Shown: positions 1-9,204, counted from the first letter of the stretch. The stretch is 64,000 bases of DNA from Mycoplasmatota bacterium (GCA_018394315.1 CP074575.1:1052615-1116614); one strand, 5' to 3'. Translations and numbers: made by a program. The notes: generated by a model from the sequence alone, not told the origin.

Positions 1-1
1 G

Positions 2-1678
2 TATGTAATAAATGATGAAAATACTGAGATAGCAATACCACTCACTAATACACTTACAGAAGACGGATCTATAACACATGCGATAGAAACGATTGAGGTA
101 TTTGATAATGGAACTTATGAAATATGGACCATTAATAATAATCATTCTATTTCAGTAGAGTTACCAATCCAACAAACAGCTAGTTATGTTGACTCGTACA
201 TCGACAAAACTTCTGTAACGTTCGGTGAGGACTATAATCTTATAATTGAGCTTGATAACCCTGACGAATATTATACTGGTACCTTAGTGATCAACGGGAT
301 TGAGTACGAGGAAAACGCAGGATATACAGCTAGTCCTGGTTATTATTTAGTTACTGTTCCTTTAACAGCTCAGAGTGTTTATGGAGACAATGTACACCAT
401 ATAGACTCAATTGAGTTTATTGAACAAGTATCGCCATTCGATAGTTATGTAATCAATATCGATAAGTTGAAGTATGTTAGATCTGATTTAACTTTTACCA
501 ACGATATTACCGTAACTGATATTGATGTACCAGGAACTTCTTACTTAGGGGATATTATCGAAGTAAACATTTCCTTAGATAACCCTGAACAATTACCAGT
601 AAATTTTATTCAAATGAATGGGGATCAATATTCTGTATTTGAATCAAACGATACTAATACATTAATCACTATTGAATTATTAGTAGGAACTGAAGAAGGA
701 TCCTTTGACTACTTAATTGACTATATAAACTTTAGCAAAACATTTGGAGAGGATGTTTACAATTCTAGTAAAGTAATAGATTCGCCTTTTAGTTATACAG
801 TTAATAATCCGATAGATCTAGCTGGAGTTAGAGTTAAGAACTTTAGAAGTGCCGAGTTGAAAGCCACAGTTGATAGTCCAGTAGATCTAGTAGTAACACT
901 CGATAATCCAAATGCTTATGAGATACACTCGATAATTATCAATGGAGTAAGTTATAAAGATTTCACTCATGACGATAACTACACAGTGATGACAATTCCA
1001 TTTATTGCAGCAGATGAAATAGGAGACATGTATATATCACTAGATGGAGTAAGATTTGAACACTTTAATAATATTCAAACATTCAACTCGTTCTTGATTG
1101 ATGATATCGCTATTGTTCTTCCAGTACAGACATATGAATTCACTAAAGAAGTAGAAGTGAAATCAGTCAGCCTAGATACAGAGAATGTATATGTTGGGGA
1201 TAAAACTAATTTACTATTAACACTTGATAATCCTAACAATTACGAGATTACAGCTTTATCAATAAATGGTAGAGAATATTCAGCTAGTGAGTTTGATATG
1301 AACGAAGATTACACTTCAGTAACTATCCCAACAAGTGTCGGAAATGTATCAAGTATTATATTTAACCTGGACTCGATTACATTCAAGAGATTTACTGAAC
1401 TAGGAACTAGAATATTTGAGTCGATAACGGAGTTTGTTGTAGGTTCAGAATATGAAAAACAAATTGCGCTTACAAACAATGTATGGTGGGCAGTGTTCTT
1501 GTATTCAACATTAGCACCAAGAGTAGATTGGTTACTTATGAGTGATGCAGGCCACATATGGATGTTATCTGTATTTGCTGTCATATTACTATCATTCTTA
1601 ATATATTTAATTGCTAGAAAGAAGAAAGAAAAAATTAATAATACTAAAGTCATAAAGGGTAAGAGGGTGAGAAAATGA
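2..1678 (+). CDS. Surface-exposed Ig-like repeat protein with C-terminal membrane anchor (5' partial)
   Basis: The reading frame is open to the left edge, so the true start lies outside the window; 558 residues are visible. At least four units of roughly 110 residues repeat the pattern LDNP-x2-Y ... ING-x2-Y, giving a beta-rich ectodomain. One strongly hydrophobic helix near the C-terminus (around VFAVILLSFLIYLIARKKK) is followed by a Lys/Arg-rich tail, so the repeats should face outside and the tail the cytoplasm. The stop overlaps the next start as ATGA. The position at the head of a tightly coupled membrane operon suggests an adhesion or structural role in a phage-like or secretion apparatus. 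That role is inference; I recognise no named family. Confidence 0.75.
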   Translation, partial: YVINDENTEIAIPLTNTLTEDGSITHAIETIEVFDNGTYEIWTINNNHSISVELPIQQTASYVDSYIDKTSVTFGEDYNLIIELDNPDEYYTGTLVINGIEYEENAGYTASPGYYLVTVPLTAQSVYGDNVHHIDSIEFIEQVSPFDSYVINIDKLKYVRSDLTFTNDITVTDIDVPGTSYLGDIIEVNISLDNPEQLPVNFIQMNGDQYSVFESNDTNTLITIELLVGTEEGSFDYLIDYINFSKTFGEDVYNSSKVIDSPFSYTVNNPIDLAGVRVKNFRSAELKATVDSPVDLVVTLDNPNAYEIHSIIINGVSYKDFTHDDNYTVMTIPFIAADEIGDMYISLDGVRFEHFNNIQTFNSFLIDDIAIVLPVQTYEFTKEVEVKSVSLDTENVYVGDKTNLLLTLDNPNNYEITALSINGREYSASEFDMNEDYTSVTIPTSVGNVSSIIFNLDSITFKRFTELGTRIFESITEFVVGSEYEKQIALTNNVWWAVFLYSTLAPRVDWLLMSDAGHIWMLSVFAVILLSFLIYLIARKKKEKINNTKVIKGKRVRK

Positions 1679-2793
1679 AAAAACTGCTAATCATATTAAT
1701 GGTACTTGCAATATTCATGATACGTATTCCTGAAGGAGTCGCATCTGAAGAACTAAAACAGATTGGTGATAAACAGATACCACCAACAGAACATCCTCTT
1801 TTAATTCATCAGTCATTCGAGACTGTAGGGGATAGAAAATATAGGATGGAGTTAGGTTTTGGAACTAAAACACCCTTTGTAAGAAATTATTTTCTTACCT
1901 ATTATGACCTCAATTATAAAATTGAATACATAGTTATTAATAATCAGAAGATATATCCTAAATGGGCTGTCGAAGGAAGAGATGACGTATATTATGAATT
2001 TGGTTATAAAGTAGTAAACCTATTTTCTCCTGTACCGAGTGACGTGTGGATGTGGTATGAGATTACATTTGACAAAGTACTACCACCCGACATCAATAAT
2101 AAGTGGTATGTAAATGAAATTAAATTTCAAAATATGAGTTATGACTTTGTGAGTGATAATGGAGAGAAATATCCAACCTACTTGTTTGAGTATGATGACT
2201 TGAGTAAATATCCTAGGATTGTTCTTGAGCATGGAGATGTATTTCATCACGAACTAGGTTATTTATTCGTAGAACCAGGATATACAGCATTCTCAACTTA
2301 CGATGAAACATTGTCACTCGAGGAAAGAGACATTACAAATAGGGTTGTTGAAGACTACGGATCCATAACACCAGGAGAGCCTATTGAGGTCGAAGATTCA
2401 TATATCATTAACTATACTGTTGAGGACGATTTTGGAAATGTTGGATCTACTACTAGGCTATTAGTCATTGGTGATGCAGAACCACCTTTAATAAATGAGG
2501 ATCCTGAGCCTGAGACACCTTTTGTAGAAGATGGCACAGATACAGCAACTGACAACACAGAGTCTTCATTCGACTTCGAGCAATTTTTACTCGATTACTG
2601 GTGGGTAGGATTAATTATAGCCTTTGCAATTATTATGTTTGCAACCAATAGCTTTACAAAGTCATTTGCAGTGACGATTATTATATTCGTCATACTACTT
2701 ATGATATACGGAAATGAGTTGATTGACTTATCACTTGAAGGATTGATAATAGATGGACTCACAGAAACAGTAGAAAGTAGAATTACAAGTTAA
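1675..2793 (+). CDS. Secreted/membrane ectodomain protein with two C-terminal membrane helices
   Basis: 372 residues. An N-terminal signal peptide (hydrophobic residues 3-16, possible cleavage after VASE) precedes an ectodomain of about 280 residues. Its last part (around residues 180-265) resembles the HYR/DUF5011 Ig-like fold (EPGYTAFSTYDE ... YTVEDDFGNVGST). Two hydrophobic helices follow, around residues 303-323 and 327-346, then a short acidic tail. The start overlaps the upstream stop (ATGA) and the stop overlaps the next start (TAATG), so translation is probably coupled. It is likely a partner of the preceding repeat protein in a surface complex; the exact role is unknown. Confidence 0.75.
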   Translation: MKKLLIILMVLAIFMIRIPEGVASEELKQIGDKQIPPTEHPLLIHQSFETVGDRKYRMELGFGTKTPFVRNYFLTYYDLNYKIEYIVINNQKIYPKWAVEGRDDVYYEFGYKVVNLFSPVPSDVWMWYEITFDKVLPPDINNKWYVNEIKFQNMSYDFVSDNGEKYPTYLFEYDDLSKYPRIVLEHGDVFHHELGYLFVEPGYTAFSTYDETLSLEERDITNRVVEDYGSITPGEPIEVEDSYIINYTVEDDFGNVGSTTRLLVIGDAEPPLINEDPEPETPFVEDGTDTATDNTESSFDFEQFLLDYWWVGLIIAFAIIMFATNSFTKSFAVTIIIFVILLMIYGNELIDLSLEGLIIDGLTETVESRITS

Positions 2794-3065
2794 TGTTTAA
2801 GCTGTTTCAGATTGATAGTTTTGAAGAATTTATGGTGTACTTCAATGACTTTAATCCTTCTGTTAAGCTGATACTTTATATAATAATTTTTGCTTTAATA
2901 GTTTTTATCGCAAAAAAAATAAAGTGGGCCGGAAAGGTAATGAACTATCTAGTGGGGATCACAATAGTCTTAAAACTAGTTTCTATGGCTGGATTCCAAG
3001 TCACTTGGATAGAAGGTTGGCTTGAAATGGTTAGCTATGCAATAATGTTTTGGGGGTTGGCGTAA
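2793..3065 (+). CDS. Small multi-spanning membrane protein
   Basis: 90 residues. A short amphipathic N-terminus (about 25 residues) is followed by three hydrophobic stretches: residues 25-41, 48-66 and 72-90. There are no cysteines or catalytic-looking motifs. The start overlaps the preceding stop and its own stop overlaps the next start (both TAATG), inside the same coupled operon. In filamentous-phage or secretion gene sets, small proteins in this position are often minor coat, channel or assembly components. That is context only; the sequence itself proves no more than a membrane protein. Confidence 0.7.
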   Translation: MFKLFQIDSFEEFMVYFNDFNPSVKLILYIIIFALIVFIAKKIKWAGKVMNYLVGITIVLKLVSMAGFQVTWIEGWLEMVSYAIMFWGLA

Positions 3066-5152
3066 TGTTTGAAGTAGAAAGAGTGGATAAAATTAAAAAT
3101 TTCCTAGATAGACTTGCTAGAATACTTAAGCAGCTACTCTTAATAGCAGTAATATATATAGTATATAACTTAATTATAGGAACAATTACTCCTGAACAAT
3201 TATTGAGAATGTCTTTGGTGATTGCTGCAGTAGTTGCAGTAATCGCCATTGTTATATCTCTATTGTATAAGTTTATTTGGGAGTATGTTGAATGTGAGAT
3301 ACTAAGGAAGAAATCAGCACAAGTACTTGTAGACACTAAAAAGATACCAATGGTGAGACAAGTATCAGGCGATCAGGGACGAGGTAAAGATGCAAGTACA
3401 ACAGCATCTGCAATCTTAATTAGAAAAATGCTGATTGAGAGAGATTTAGAAAGAATGGAAGTTATTAGGGACAAGCTTTATATCTATGACTTTGATAAAG
3501 TTCATGACTTTCTAGATAGTAGTTATCATGGACGCAAATTCATAGTTAACAGAGAGACAACATTAAAGCAGCGATTTGTGTCAGCTCTAAGAAAAAAAAA
3601 CTCATTTCTATTAGGTGAATATAGAGAGTCACATAGTGAAGAGGCAGACGCTCACATTCTTAATTATCTAAAAAGAAAAGAAGGATTAAAGATATATAGA
3701 GATGGAATAACACCTGGTGGAGTAGCGTTCTTGGATTTACTTCTTGAGTACTTTATTTATTATGTTAGATATGTACATGTAACTAACTATATCTTGAGTA
3801 ATCAACCTATTATAGAAGTACTTGAAATGGATAAGAACAACAAAGTAAAAGAGCTGCTTATGTCGAAGAAATTTAAACAGAGTATAATCAGAATTAAAGA
3901 GGATAATTCATTCCCAGTTACTCACTCAATGATTGTAGTGGAAACTGAAACAGCAATATTAAACGGAAATGTAGATAAAGCTCAGGAACAATATGTCAAA
4001 GCTATATCAGGTATCAGAGAATTTTTCACACTTATTAGACATTTACTCGGGGAGGATTGTTTTTACTACACTATAACGCAGGATCCATTTAGACCCATAA
4101 AAGCAGTTAGGGAATTACAACAATGCTACATGGAAGTGTTTGGTTCAACAGAGCGATGTACATCCCCAGTAATAAGAAAGACACTAGGGATATATATAAA
4201 AATATTAAAGCTAATGAATAAGATAAACTTACTTGTAATGAAACTGGATAGAGATAAGGTTGAAGATAAGTTTAGGGGAATTAAGAGACAGTTAATTAAG
4301 ACTAGAAACAAGCTAGGAGCTGTACTAGAGAAACTGAAAGTATTTAAGATTATTAAGAAGGCTATCTTTAGAAATAAGAAACGAATATCTAGAAGTAAAG
4401 AGATACAAGATAAGCTCGATAATAATGGGTATATTGAGTTTCAAATAGGAGTTTATAAATCCATTAAAGATGTAGGTAAAAAGGTTAAATTTCCTAAGAT
4501 GTTCGAGGGAGTTATTTTAGAGAATGAGAGTGAGGCGCATGAAAAGAGGGCATTTGGATTTAGACTTACGTGTAGAAAAAAAGACACTTGGTGTAGATAT
4601 GATACTAAGTTCTTAAGTATATTCAGAAGATATAAAACATATAAGCACTCAGAGACTTTTTATAATCTTATAAACTGGGAGAGTCTGTCACTAAATGAGA
4701 AGGACATAGAGTACATGGACTACGGAGCTTTCAACAACATCATGGATCCTCTGATTGATAACATTGTGGAGTTTGATTCCATTGAGGATCGTGAAAAGAG
4801 AAACTTAGAAATATTGACTCAGTTATCAGTAACAGAGCCTAAGAAGTTTAATAAGATGATTCAAAACGCTGGTTTGATGAAGAAGACGAAGATAGTGGCA
4901 AGAAAGGTTGATAACAAAGTTATTCCTCAAGCTAGACCAAACTATAATCAGTTAGATATACATGAGTTAATGGATCTAGCTTGTGAGCGTGGTTATGAAG
5001 AATGGGTAATACAGCAGCTAGTAACTGAAGAGGTGCTCAACCAGGATGATATAGAATCTATTGAAGACTTTAACGAAGAACTAACAGAACATGGATACCA
5101 TAAGAAAGATAAAATACTAAAGTTTTTAAAGTATTACACTAGTGCATCATGA
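3065..5152 (+). CDS. Membrane-anchored P-loop ATPase (Zot/HerA-VirD4-like assembly or coupling ATPase)
   Basis: 695 residues from the ATG that overlaps the previous stop; an ATG 15 bases upstream is in frame but lacks a ribosome site. Two N-terminal membrane helices (about residues 22-40 and 48-68) precede a Walker A motif, GDQGRGKDAS (102-111). A hydrophobic strand ending in acids, MIVVETE (289-295), may be Walker B. TITQDPFRP (336-344) resembles the sensor segment of Zot/pI and VirD4-type ATPases. The C-terminal half is basic and helical. The usual Zot layout has the ATPase before the membrane helix, so this N-terminal anchor is closer to conjugative coupling proteins. Likely role: energising export or assembly of the operon's products or of DNA. 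Confidence 0.65.
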   Translation: MFEVERVDKIKNFLDRLARILKQLLLIAVIYIVYNLIIGTITPEQLLRMSLVIAAVVAVIAIVISLLYKFIWEYVECEILRKKSAQVLVDTKKIPMVRQVSGDQGRGKDASTTASAILIRKMLIERDLERMEVIRDKLYIYDFDKVHDFLDSSYHGRKFIVNRETTLKQRFVSALRKKNSFLLGEYRESHSEEADAHILNYLKRKEGLKIYRDGITPGGVAFLDLLLEYFIYYVRYVHVTNYILSNQPIIEVLEMDKNNKVKELLMSKKFKQSIIRIKEDNSFPVTHSMIVVETETAILNGNVDKAQEQYVKAISGIREFFTLIRHLLGEDCFYYTITQDPFRPIKAVRELQQCYMEVFGSTERCTSPVIRKTLGIYIKILKLMNKINLLVMKLDRDKVEDKFRGIKRQLIKTRNKLGAVLEKLKVFKIIKKAIFRNKKRISRSKEIQDKLDNNGYIEFQIGVYKSIKDVGKKVKFPKMFEGVILENESEAHEKRAFGFRLTCRKKDTWCRYDTKFLSIFRRYKTYKHSETFYNLINWESLSLNEKDIEYMDYGAFNNIMDPLIDNIVEFDSIEDREKRNLEILTQLSVTEPKKFNKMIQNAGLMKKTKIVARKVDNKVIPQARPNYNQLDIHELMDLACERGYEEWVIQQLVTEEVLNQDDIESIEDFNEELTEHGYHKKDKILKFLKYYTSAS

Positions 5153-5253
5153 TTCTATATATTGTTTTGTTTGTGGCGATTCTTTTCCTGGAGTATAGAA
5201 TACTCATAAACTTATGGAAACAAAGCGACAGAGGCGTATTTTGTGCTTACTAA
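5149..5253 (+). CDS. Tiny single-span membrane peptide, translationally coupled
   Basis: A 34-residue frame whose ATG overlaps the stop of the ATPase gene (ATGA). It has one hydrophobic helix (ILYIVLFVAILFLEY) followed by a charged, polar tail. It has no independent ribosome binding site, which fits coupled translation. Size and shape resemble single-span coat or accessory peptides of phage-like operons, but so short a frame could be fortuitous. Confidence 0.4.
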   Translation: MILYIVLFVAILFLEYRILINLWKQSDRGVFCAY

Positions 5254-5440
5254 TCAGATATATAAGCAAGGAGAAGAGACGTGACTATTCACTAGGTGAA
5301 CATAGATTGCCTTTCCGGTGTTCTTCAATATAAACCTTTTTACGCCATCAATAGAATGGGGTAGAAAAAAAATAATTATTCAAATGGATTCTATTGATAT
5401 CTAATTATAAATTATATAACCTATAGCAGGAGGTGAGTTT

Positions 5441-5635
5441 ATGCAAATCATATACGTAATAGCAAAAAACGGAAGGGTCCATGGAGTTAGAATTGACGAG
5501 AACGACATTAATGATTGGAGGATATCAGATCAAGCAACACTTATAGAGGATGAAGAAGCTGCAGTTCAACTGCATAGATTACTAGATAGTTCTGCTCAAT
5601 TTGACAAAGTATCATTATTAACGATTGAAATCTAA
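5441..5635 (+). CDS. Hypothetical small protein
   Basis: 64 residues, acidic, no membrane helix or signal peptide. The start is fixed by a very strong site, AGGAGGTGAG, about 7 bases upstream of the ATG. Predicted beta-alpha content (MQIIYVIAKNGRVHGVRID then an acidic helix ending LLDSSAQFD). I recognise no family. It lies between the coupled membrane operon and two small helix-turn-helix genes and may be an accessory or regulatory gene of the same element. Confidence 0.55.
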   Translation: MQIIYVIAKNGRVHGVRIDENDINDWRISDQATLIEDEEAAVQLHRLLDSSAQFDKVSLLTIEI

Positions 5636-5861
5636 ATCATATCTTTAAGTAAGTATTACTATGATGCTAGATATACGTGGATTGTTTAAATTACTGTTGT
5701 GCTGGAGCTACCTACTATTTAATTGAAGTATTTCATCATATTAATACTATGAGCTACATCTAAATTCGATATATCTGACTTTCTAATACTTCATGTTTGT
5801 CACCAATACTGAGGAAGGTTAGAAAACGAGAATAATAAAATCGTTACAGATAAGAATACAG

Positions 5862-6098
5862 ATGAAAAAAAATGTAGTAAGAAATGTACTATTTATGTTC
5901 CAAAATATCGTTGTGGAGGAAAGAGAGTTTAGCAAAAATGATCTTATAGAGTTGTTTAAAGTAACCGGGAGAAGTATTATCAATTATGTTAATGAGATTA
6001 ATTGCTATCTCTATAATGATTACATCTACAAGGAACTCAAGTATGATAAGTCCAATAAGAGATATATTGTTGTAAGTTTAGAGGAGTGGGATGATTAA
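5862..6098 (+). CDS. Small helix-turn-helix protein (paralogue 1)
   Basis: 78 residues. The segment FSKNDLIELFKVTGRSIINYVNEIN (around residues 27-51) has the spacing of a winged helix-turn-helix of the HTH_11/DeoR kind, followed by a short beta wing. It has no effector domain. It is clearly similar to the product encoded about 140 bases downstream (shared pattern L-x4-F-x-V-x2-R-x-[IV]-x2-YV-x-EIN). Probably a DNA-binding regulator of the upstream element. The ribosome site is weak, so the start is uncertain. Confidence 0.5.
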   Translation: MKKNVVRNVLFMFQNIVVEEREFSKNDLIELFKVTGRSIINYVNEINCYLYNDYIYKELKYDKSNKRYIVVSLEEWDD

Positions 6099-6239
6099 AA
6101 ATATTCCCTATTTTTTTCAAAGTGAAGTACTGCTTCCACATCATTTGTTATAATCCCTTGAATTAATTCAATTGGAGATGATCTCAAAATTAATGCAACA
6201 GGGGGAATTGTTATCAAGTCAGAGGCGATATTATTCATT

Positions 6240-6416
6240 ATGTATTACATGTTATTGGGATCGACTTTTGGGAGAACAGAGCTATCTAAGACCTTCGGTG
6301 TTGATACAAGGACTGTTTCCAGATATGTATCTGAGATAAACGTGTTTTTCATGAATAATTATATCAACCATAAGATTGTTTATGCTGGTGAATTGAAGAA
6401 GTACCGAATGGAGTAA
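6240..6416 (+). CDS. Small helix-turn-helix protein (paralogue 2, start uncertain)
   Basis: From ATG 6240 this gives 58 residues; the frame is open back to 6162. A good GGGGGA site at about 6201-6206 lies closer to non-ATG codons (ATT 6207, ATC 6213), so the real start may be unusual or the gene may be a 5'-truncated relic. The helix-turn-helix ELSKTFGVDTRTVSRYVSEI and the following NNYI-x2-K-I-x-Y wing match the upstream 78-residue protein almost residue for residue in the motif positions. The two appear to be tandem duplicates of one regulator. Confidence 0.45.
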   Translation: MYYMLLGSTFGRTELSKTFGVDTRTVSRYVSEINVFFMNNYINHKIVYAGELKKYRME

Positions 6417-6445
6417 CAAAGAAAAAAGAAGTCTAGACTAATAAT

Positions 6446-6471
6446 GAACAAGGGGGATGACATCCCTTTTT
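6446..6471 (+). terminator. Rho-independent terminator
   Basis: A stem pairing AAGGGGGAT with ATCCCTTTT (two G-U pairs) around a GAC loop, running into TTTTTC. It ends the transcript carrying the two small helix-turn-helix genes. Confidence 0.7.
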
Positions 6472-6655
6472 CTATTGATGGCTGAATGAATATTTCTAGT
6501 GCTTCTAAATGCATTTAGATAAATAGTTTGTGATTTAAGTCGAATAGTGTAAAATCAAGGTAGAGGATTCTATAAATATTTATAAGATTATATGATTGTT
6601 TAACCGTAAGTCTAATTATATTGATTATTTTAAGAAAATTGATAGTAAAAACCCA

Positions 6656-6674
6656 GAGGGACATTGAGTCCCTC
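6656..6674 (+). terminator. Leader hairpin upstream of the nuclease gene (repeat copy 1)
   Basis: GAGGGAC-ATTGA-GTCCCTC forms a perfect 7-bp stem followed by a short T-rich run (TTTGATTTG). It lies 75 bases upstream of the nuclease start. The same stem and loop recur downstream of the gene at 8358-8380. It may be a terminator of an incoming transcript or an attenuator. Confidence 0.55.
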
Positions 6675-6749
6675 TTTGATTTGATACTACTCTATATGAT
6701 ATTATTAGAATGTATACACATAATTACCAACAATTATGGGGGAAATAGA

Positions 6750-8249
6750 ATGAATAATCCGGCTTATGTTCAGAAATTTGATAATGTATTGCGAAAGGTT
6801 TATCTTAAAGATAGACTGATATTTTCACAGGTACAATCAACACAATTAATGGGAATTCATAACAATAAAGTGCTTGAATACGGGAAGAAGGGTCTTTTTC
6901 CTGAAAATTATGTTTTTTTTTCTTGCAGAAGTATTCAAGATTTCGGAGGAAAACCATATAAGGATTATAACTTTTTAATGAAAAACATTAAAAACCTTGT
7001 TTCAAATCAAAATTCTGTTTTAGAGATTTATAATAATTCACACAGTCATGAAGAACTAAAAACAGTGTTATTATATACACAGATTCCGTTACAAAGAAAT
7101 TATGAATATTTGTATTACAGGTATAATTATATTTTCAGTTTTGTTAACGACAAAATTGACATGAATACTGTATTTTATAATAAATTTGGTACTTCTCATA
7201 TTAGATTTACAGATTTTATGATGAGTTTTATTGTAACTACCAATGCCCTTAAAAATTATCCTATGCGTTATATAAACATGTTAAATAATCTCTTTAGGAG
7301 ATTTAACGATGTAGTCACAGAGTTATCTCAACACAGGGATAAGTTGATAAACATTCATAAACTAAGGAGAAATAAAAATAGACTTTTCTCAATACTTGAT
7401 CTAAATATCTTGAACTCATACCCAATTGTATATTTCTACAACGATAAGAAATATTTAGAAATGGCGGTGCCGTTTGTTCCATCTATAGTAAATGCATGCA
7501 CTGAGTCTCTGCTTTTTAGATTGACAGAGAATAAAGACGGTTTAAGATCTATTATAGGAAAAGAAGTACTAGAAGAATATGTTTATCATATCATCGATAC
7601 AAGTACTACATCAGGAGTACATAAGATGATTAGGGAATTTAGTTATAATAAAGGTGATAAGTTTTGCGATATCACATTATTAGATGACCACGATAATATC
7701 ATCTTAGTTGAGATTAAGATGGGAACACCCCCTTTGAAAATAAGAGACATGAATGAAAAGGAAATCAATAATTATAATAAAAGAATTTCTGAAGTGATAG
7801 TTCAAGCATATAAGAAGATTACTTTGTTACAAAGTGGTTCGATAACATCAGATGACGGTAGCATATCTCTTGTTGCAAAAAGTAGATTATTTGGAATAGC
7901 AGTTTTAAATAGTGAAATATACCATAATAAAGAGGGTATATATAATTTTGCATTAAATGATTTACGTGATTTTGGTATATCAGTTAATATGCAAGAATTA
8001 TGTGAGAAAGTAATGATAGTATCTCTATATGACTTTGAGAGATGGCTGCATAGTGGAACTCAGACAATAATCAATTATTGCGAAGAAAACAAAACAAGTA
8101 AGACTTTTTTTGATGTTGTTTACAATCCCTCAGGTGTTAATCAGTCGAATTTGATACTTGAAAAATATACTACAATGCTTAGTACCTTTGTTGATGAAGA
8201 GAAAGAGCATTTTGAATTATTCCTGTCTAAGAGTAAAAATAATTCATAA
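6750..8249 (+). CDS. PD-(D/E)XK-type nuclease family protein
   Basis: 499 residues from an ATG preceded by GGGGGAAA; an upstream in-frame ATG at 6621 would read through the leader hairpin and has no ribosome site. Residues near 307-323 carry the PD-(D/E)XK core: Asp307 (CDITLLDD), then a hydrophobic strand and Glu321-x-Lys323 (ILVEIKMG). The first 300 residues are helical, aromatic and polar, without a recognised domain. Such orphan nucleases in accessory regions are typically anti-phage or restriction-like effectors; here that is inference. The gene stands alone between two copies of the same hairpin, like a self-contained cassette. Confidence 0.6.
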   Translation: MNNPAYVQKFDNVLRKVYLKDRLIFSQVQSTQLMGIHNNKVLEYGKKGLFPENYVFFSCRSIQDFGGKPYKDYNFLMKNIKNLVSNQNSVLEIYNNSHSHEELKTVLLYTQIPLQRNYEYLYYRYNYIFSFVNDKIDMNTVFYNKFGTSHIRFTDFMMSFIVTTNALKNYPMRYINMLNNLFRRFNDVVTELSQHRDKLINIHKLRRNKNRLFSILDLNILNSYPIVYFYNDKKYLEMAVPFVPSIVNACTESLLFRLTENKDGLRSIIGKEVLEEYVYHIIDTSTTSGVHKMIREFSYNKGDKFCDITLLDDHDNIILVEIKMGTPPLKIRDMNEKEINNYNKRISEVIVQAYKKITLLQSGSITSDDGSISLVAKSRLFGIAVLNSEIYHNKEGIYNFALNDLRDFGISVNMQELCEKVMIVSLYDFERWLHSGTQTIINYCEENKTSKTFFDVVYNPSGVNQSNLILEKYTTMLSTFVDEEKEHFELFLSKSKNNS

Positions 8250-8356
8250 TCGTTGGAATTGTTATCACTGATAATACTCAGACGAAATGGTATAAAAAAG
8301 TTAAGCAATTATGTGGAAATGTTTCATTATTATTAGATACCATAAATGATTCAGTA

Positions 8357-8382
8357 TGAGGGACATTGAGTCCCTTTTTCTC
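8357..8382 (+). terminator. Rho-independent terminator (hairpin repeat copy 2)
   Basis: GAGGGAC-ATTGA-GTCCCTT stem and loop followed by TTTTTC, about 110 bases after the nuclease stop. The loop and stem are the same as at 6656-6674. The intervening 8250-8350 holds an open frame without a start (VITDNTQTKWYKK...), possibly a decayed coding tail. Confidence 0.75.
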
Positions 8383-8499
8383 TTATCAACCCTCTGAAAA
8401 AGAAATCCATTCACAAGATGTCAAGATAGGTCATTGTTCTGTGTTTATTAGACCTATTAAACCAATATTTGATATAATATACATAAAAGGGGGACACAC

Positions 8500-9204
8500 A
8501 TGAACGTTAAGATAGATCTAAAATCAGACTTTCATAGTAATATGAGACTGAAGATAATGACTGAGGGTATAATTACCGAAGGTATAACTAGAGAAGATAC
8601 CTTAGTTATAAGATATTTGACATATTTGAGAAAAATCGGTTATCCATCTCAAAAACGACATATTTTCGAATCAGCTAGTTTTCATTGTCCATCTGCTCAC
8701 AGAGCGGGATTAGAATGTATAAAAGAGAAACTTAAAGATGGAGAGTCCATTTTTGCTCACCATAGTAAAAAGATAGACAACTTAAATGTGAATGACCTTA
8801 TGTTCAACGAATGGGGAGTAGTGCACCTTCATCTAGGCGTGGAATCAGATTCAAATGATCCTAGATTTGTACAACGCACTGGTCCATTATTATTTGTGTT
8901 GTTAAGTGATAAAGAGGCATACTTAATTGGTGTAGGAAAGCATGGTGATTGGACTGATTCAAATATCTTAAAAACTATCTATGAAAATTGGCCGCAATTT
9001 ATAGAACGAAATATTGTTGATGCAAAAGGAATCTCCTATGAATTAACTAGTGCAGAACACGCTGGATTAAGAAAAGAAAATATTAACGCTGTTCTTGCAT
9101 TTGAGAGCGGTGGAGTAAAATATACTATACCCCAATTGGAATTGCTACTTCAGGTGATTCTATTAGAGATGTCAGGAATTACATGCGGGTTATTAGTATT
9201 TTAA
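8500..9204 (+). CDS. Uncharacterised protein with HLHLG and RTGPLLF motifs
   Basis: 234 residues, start supported by AGGGGGA and a TATAAT box at 8473-8478. Two segments look conserved-like: WGVVHLHLG (about residues 107-115) and FVQRTGPLLFVLL (126-138), followed by a GKHGDWT ... ENWPQF segment (about 148-167). I recall similar unannotated proteins but cannot name a family. It is probably soluble; the ending is rather hydrophobic (LLLQVILLEMSGITCGLLVF). Its 3' end overlaps the next gene by 22 bases, as in two-gene toxin/antidote or effector/immunity pairs. That reading is speculative. Confidence 0.55.
   Translation: MNVKIDLKSDFHSNMRLKIMTEGIITEGITREDTLVIRYLTYLRKIGYPSQKRHIFESASFHCPSAHRAGLECIKEKLKDGESIFAHHSKKIDNLNVNDLMFNEWGVVHLHLGVESDSNDPRFVQRTGPLLFVLLSDKEAYLIGVGKHGDWTDSNILKTIYENWPQFIERNIVDAKGISYELTSAEHAGLRKENINAVLAFESGGVKYTIPQLELLLQVILLEMSGITCGLLVF

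Noticed and set aside
1309..1653. Minus-strand frame opposite the Ig-repeat gene
   Set aside because: Antisense of a clear repeat protein, without ribosome site or plausible composition; other such antisense frames were excluded for the same reason.
5254..5440. XerCD dif-like site that would support filamentous prophage integration
   Set aside because: No dif-like palindromic 28-mer could be recognised in or around the module.
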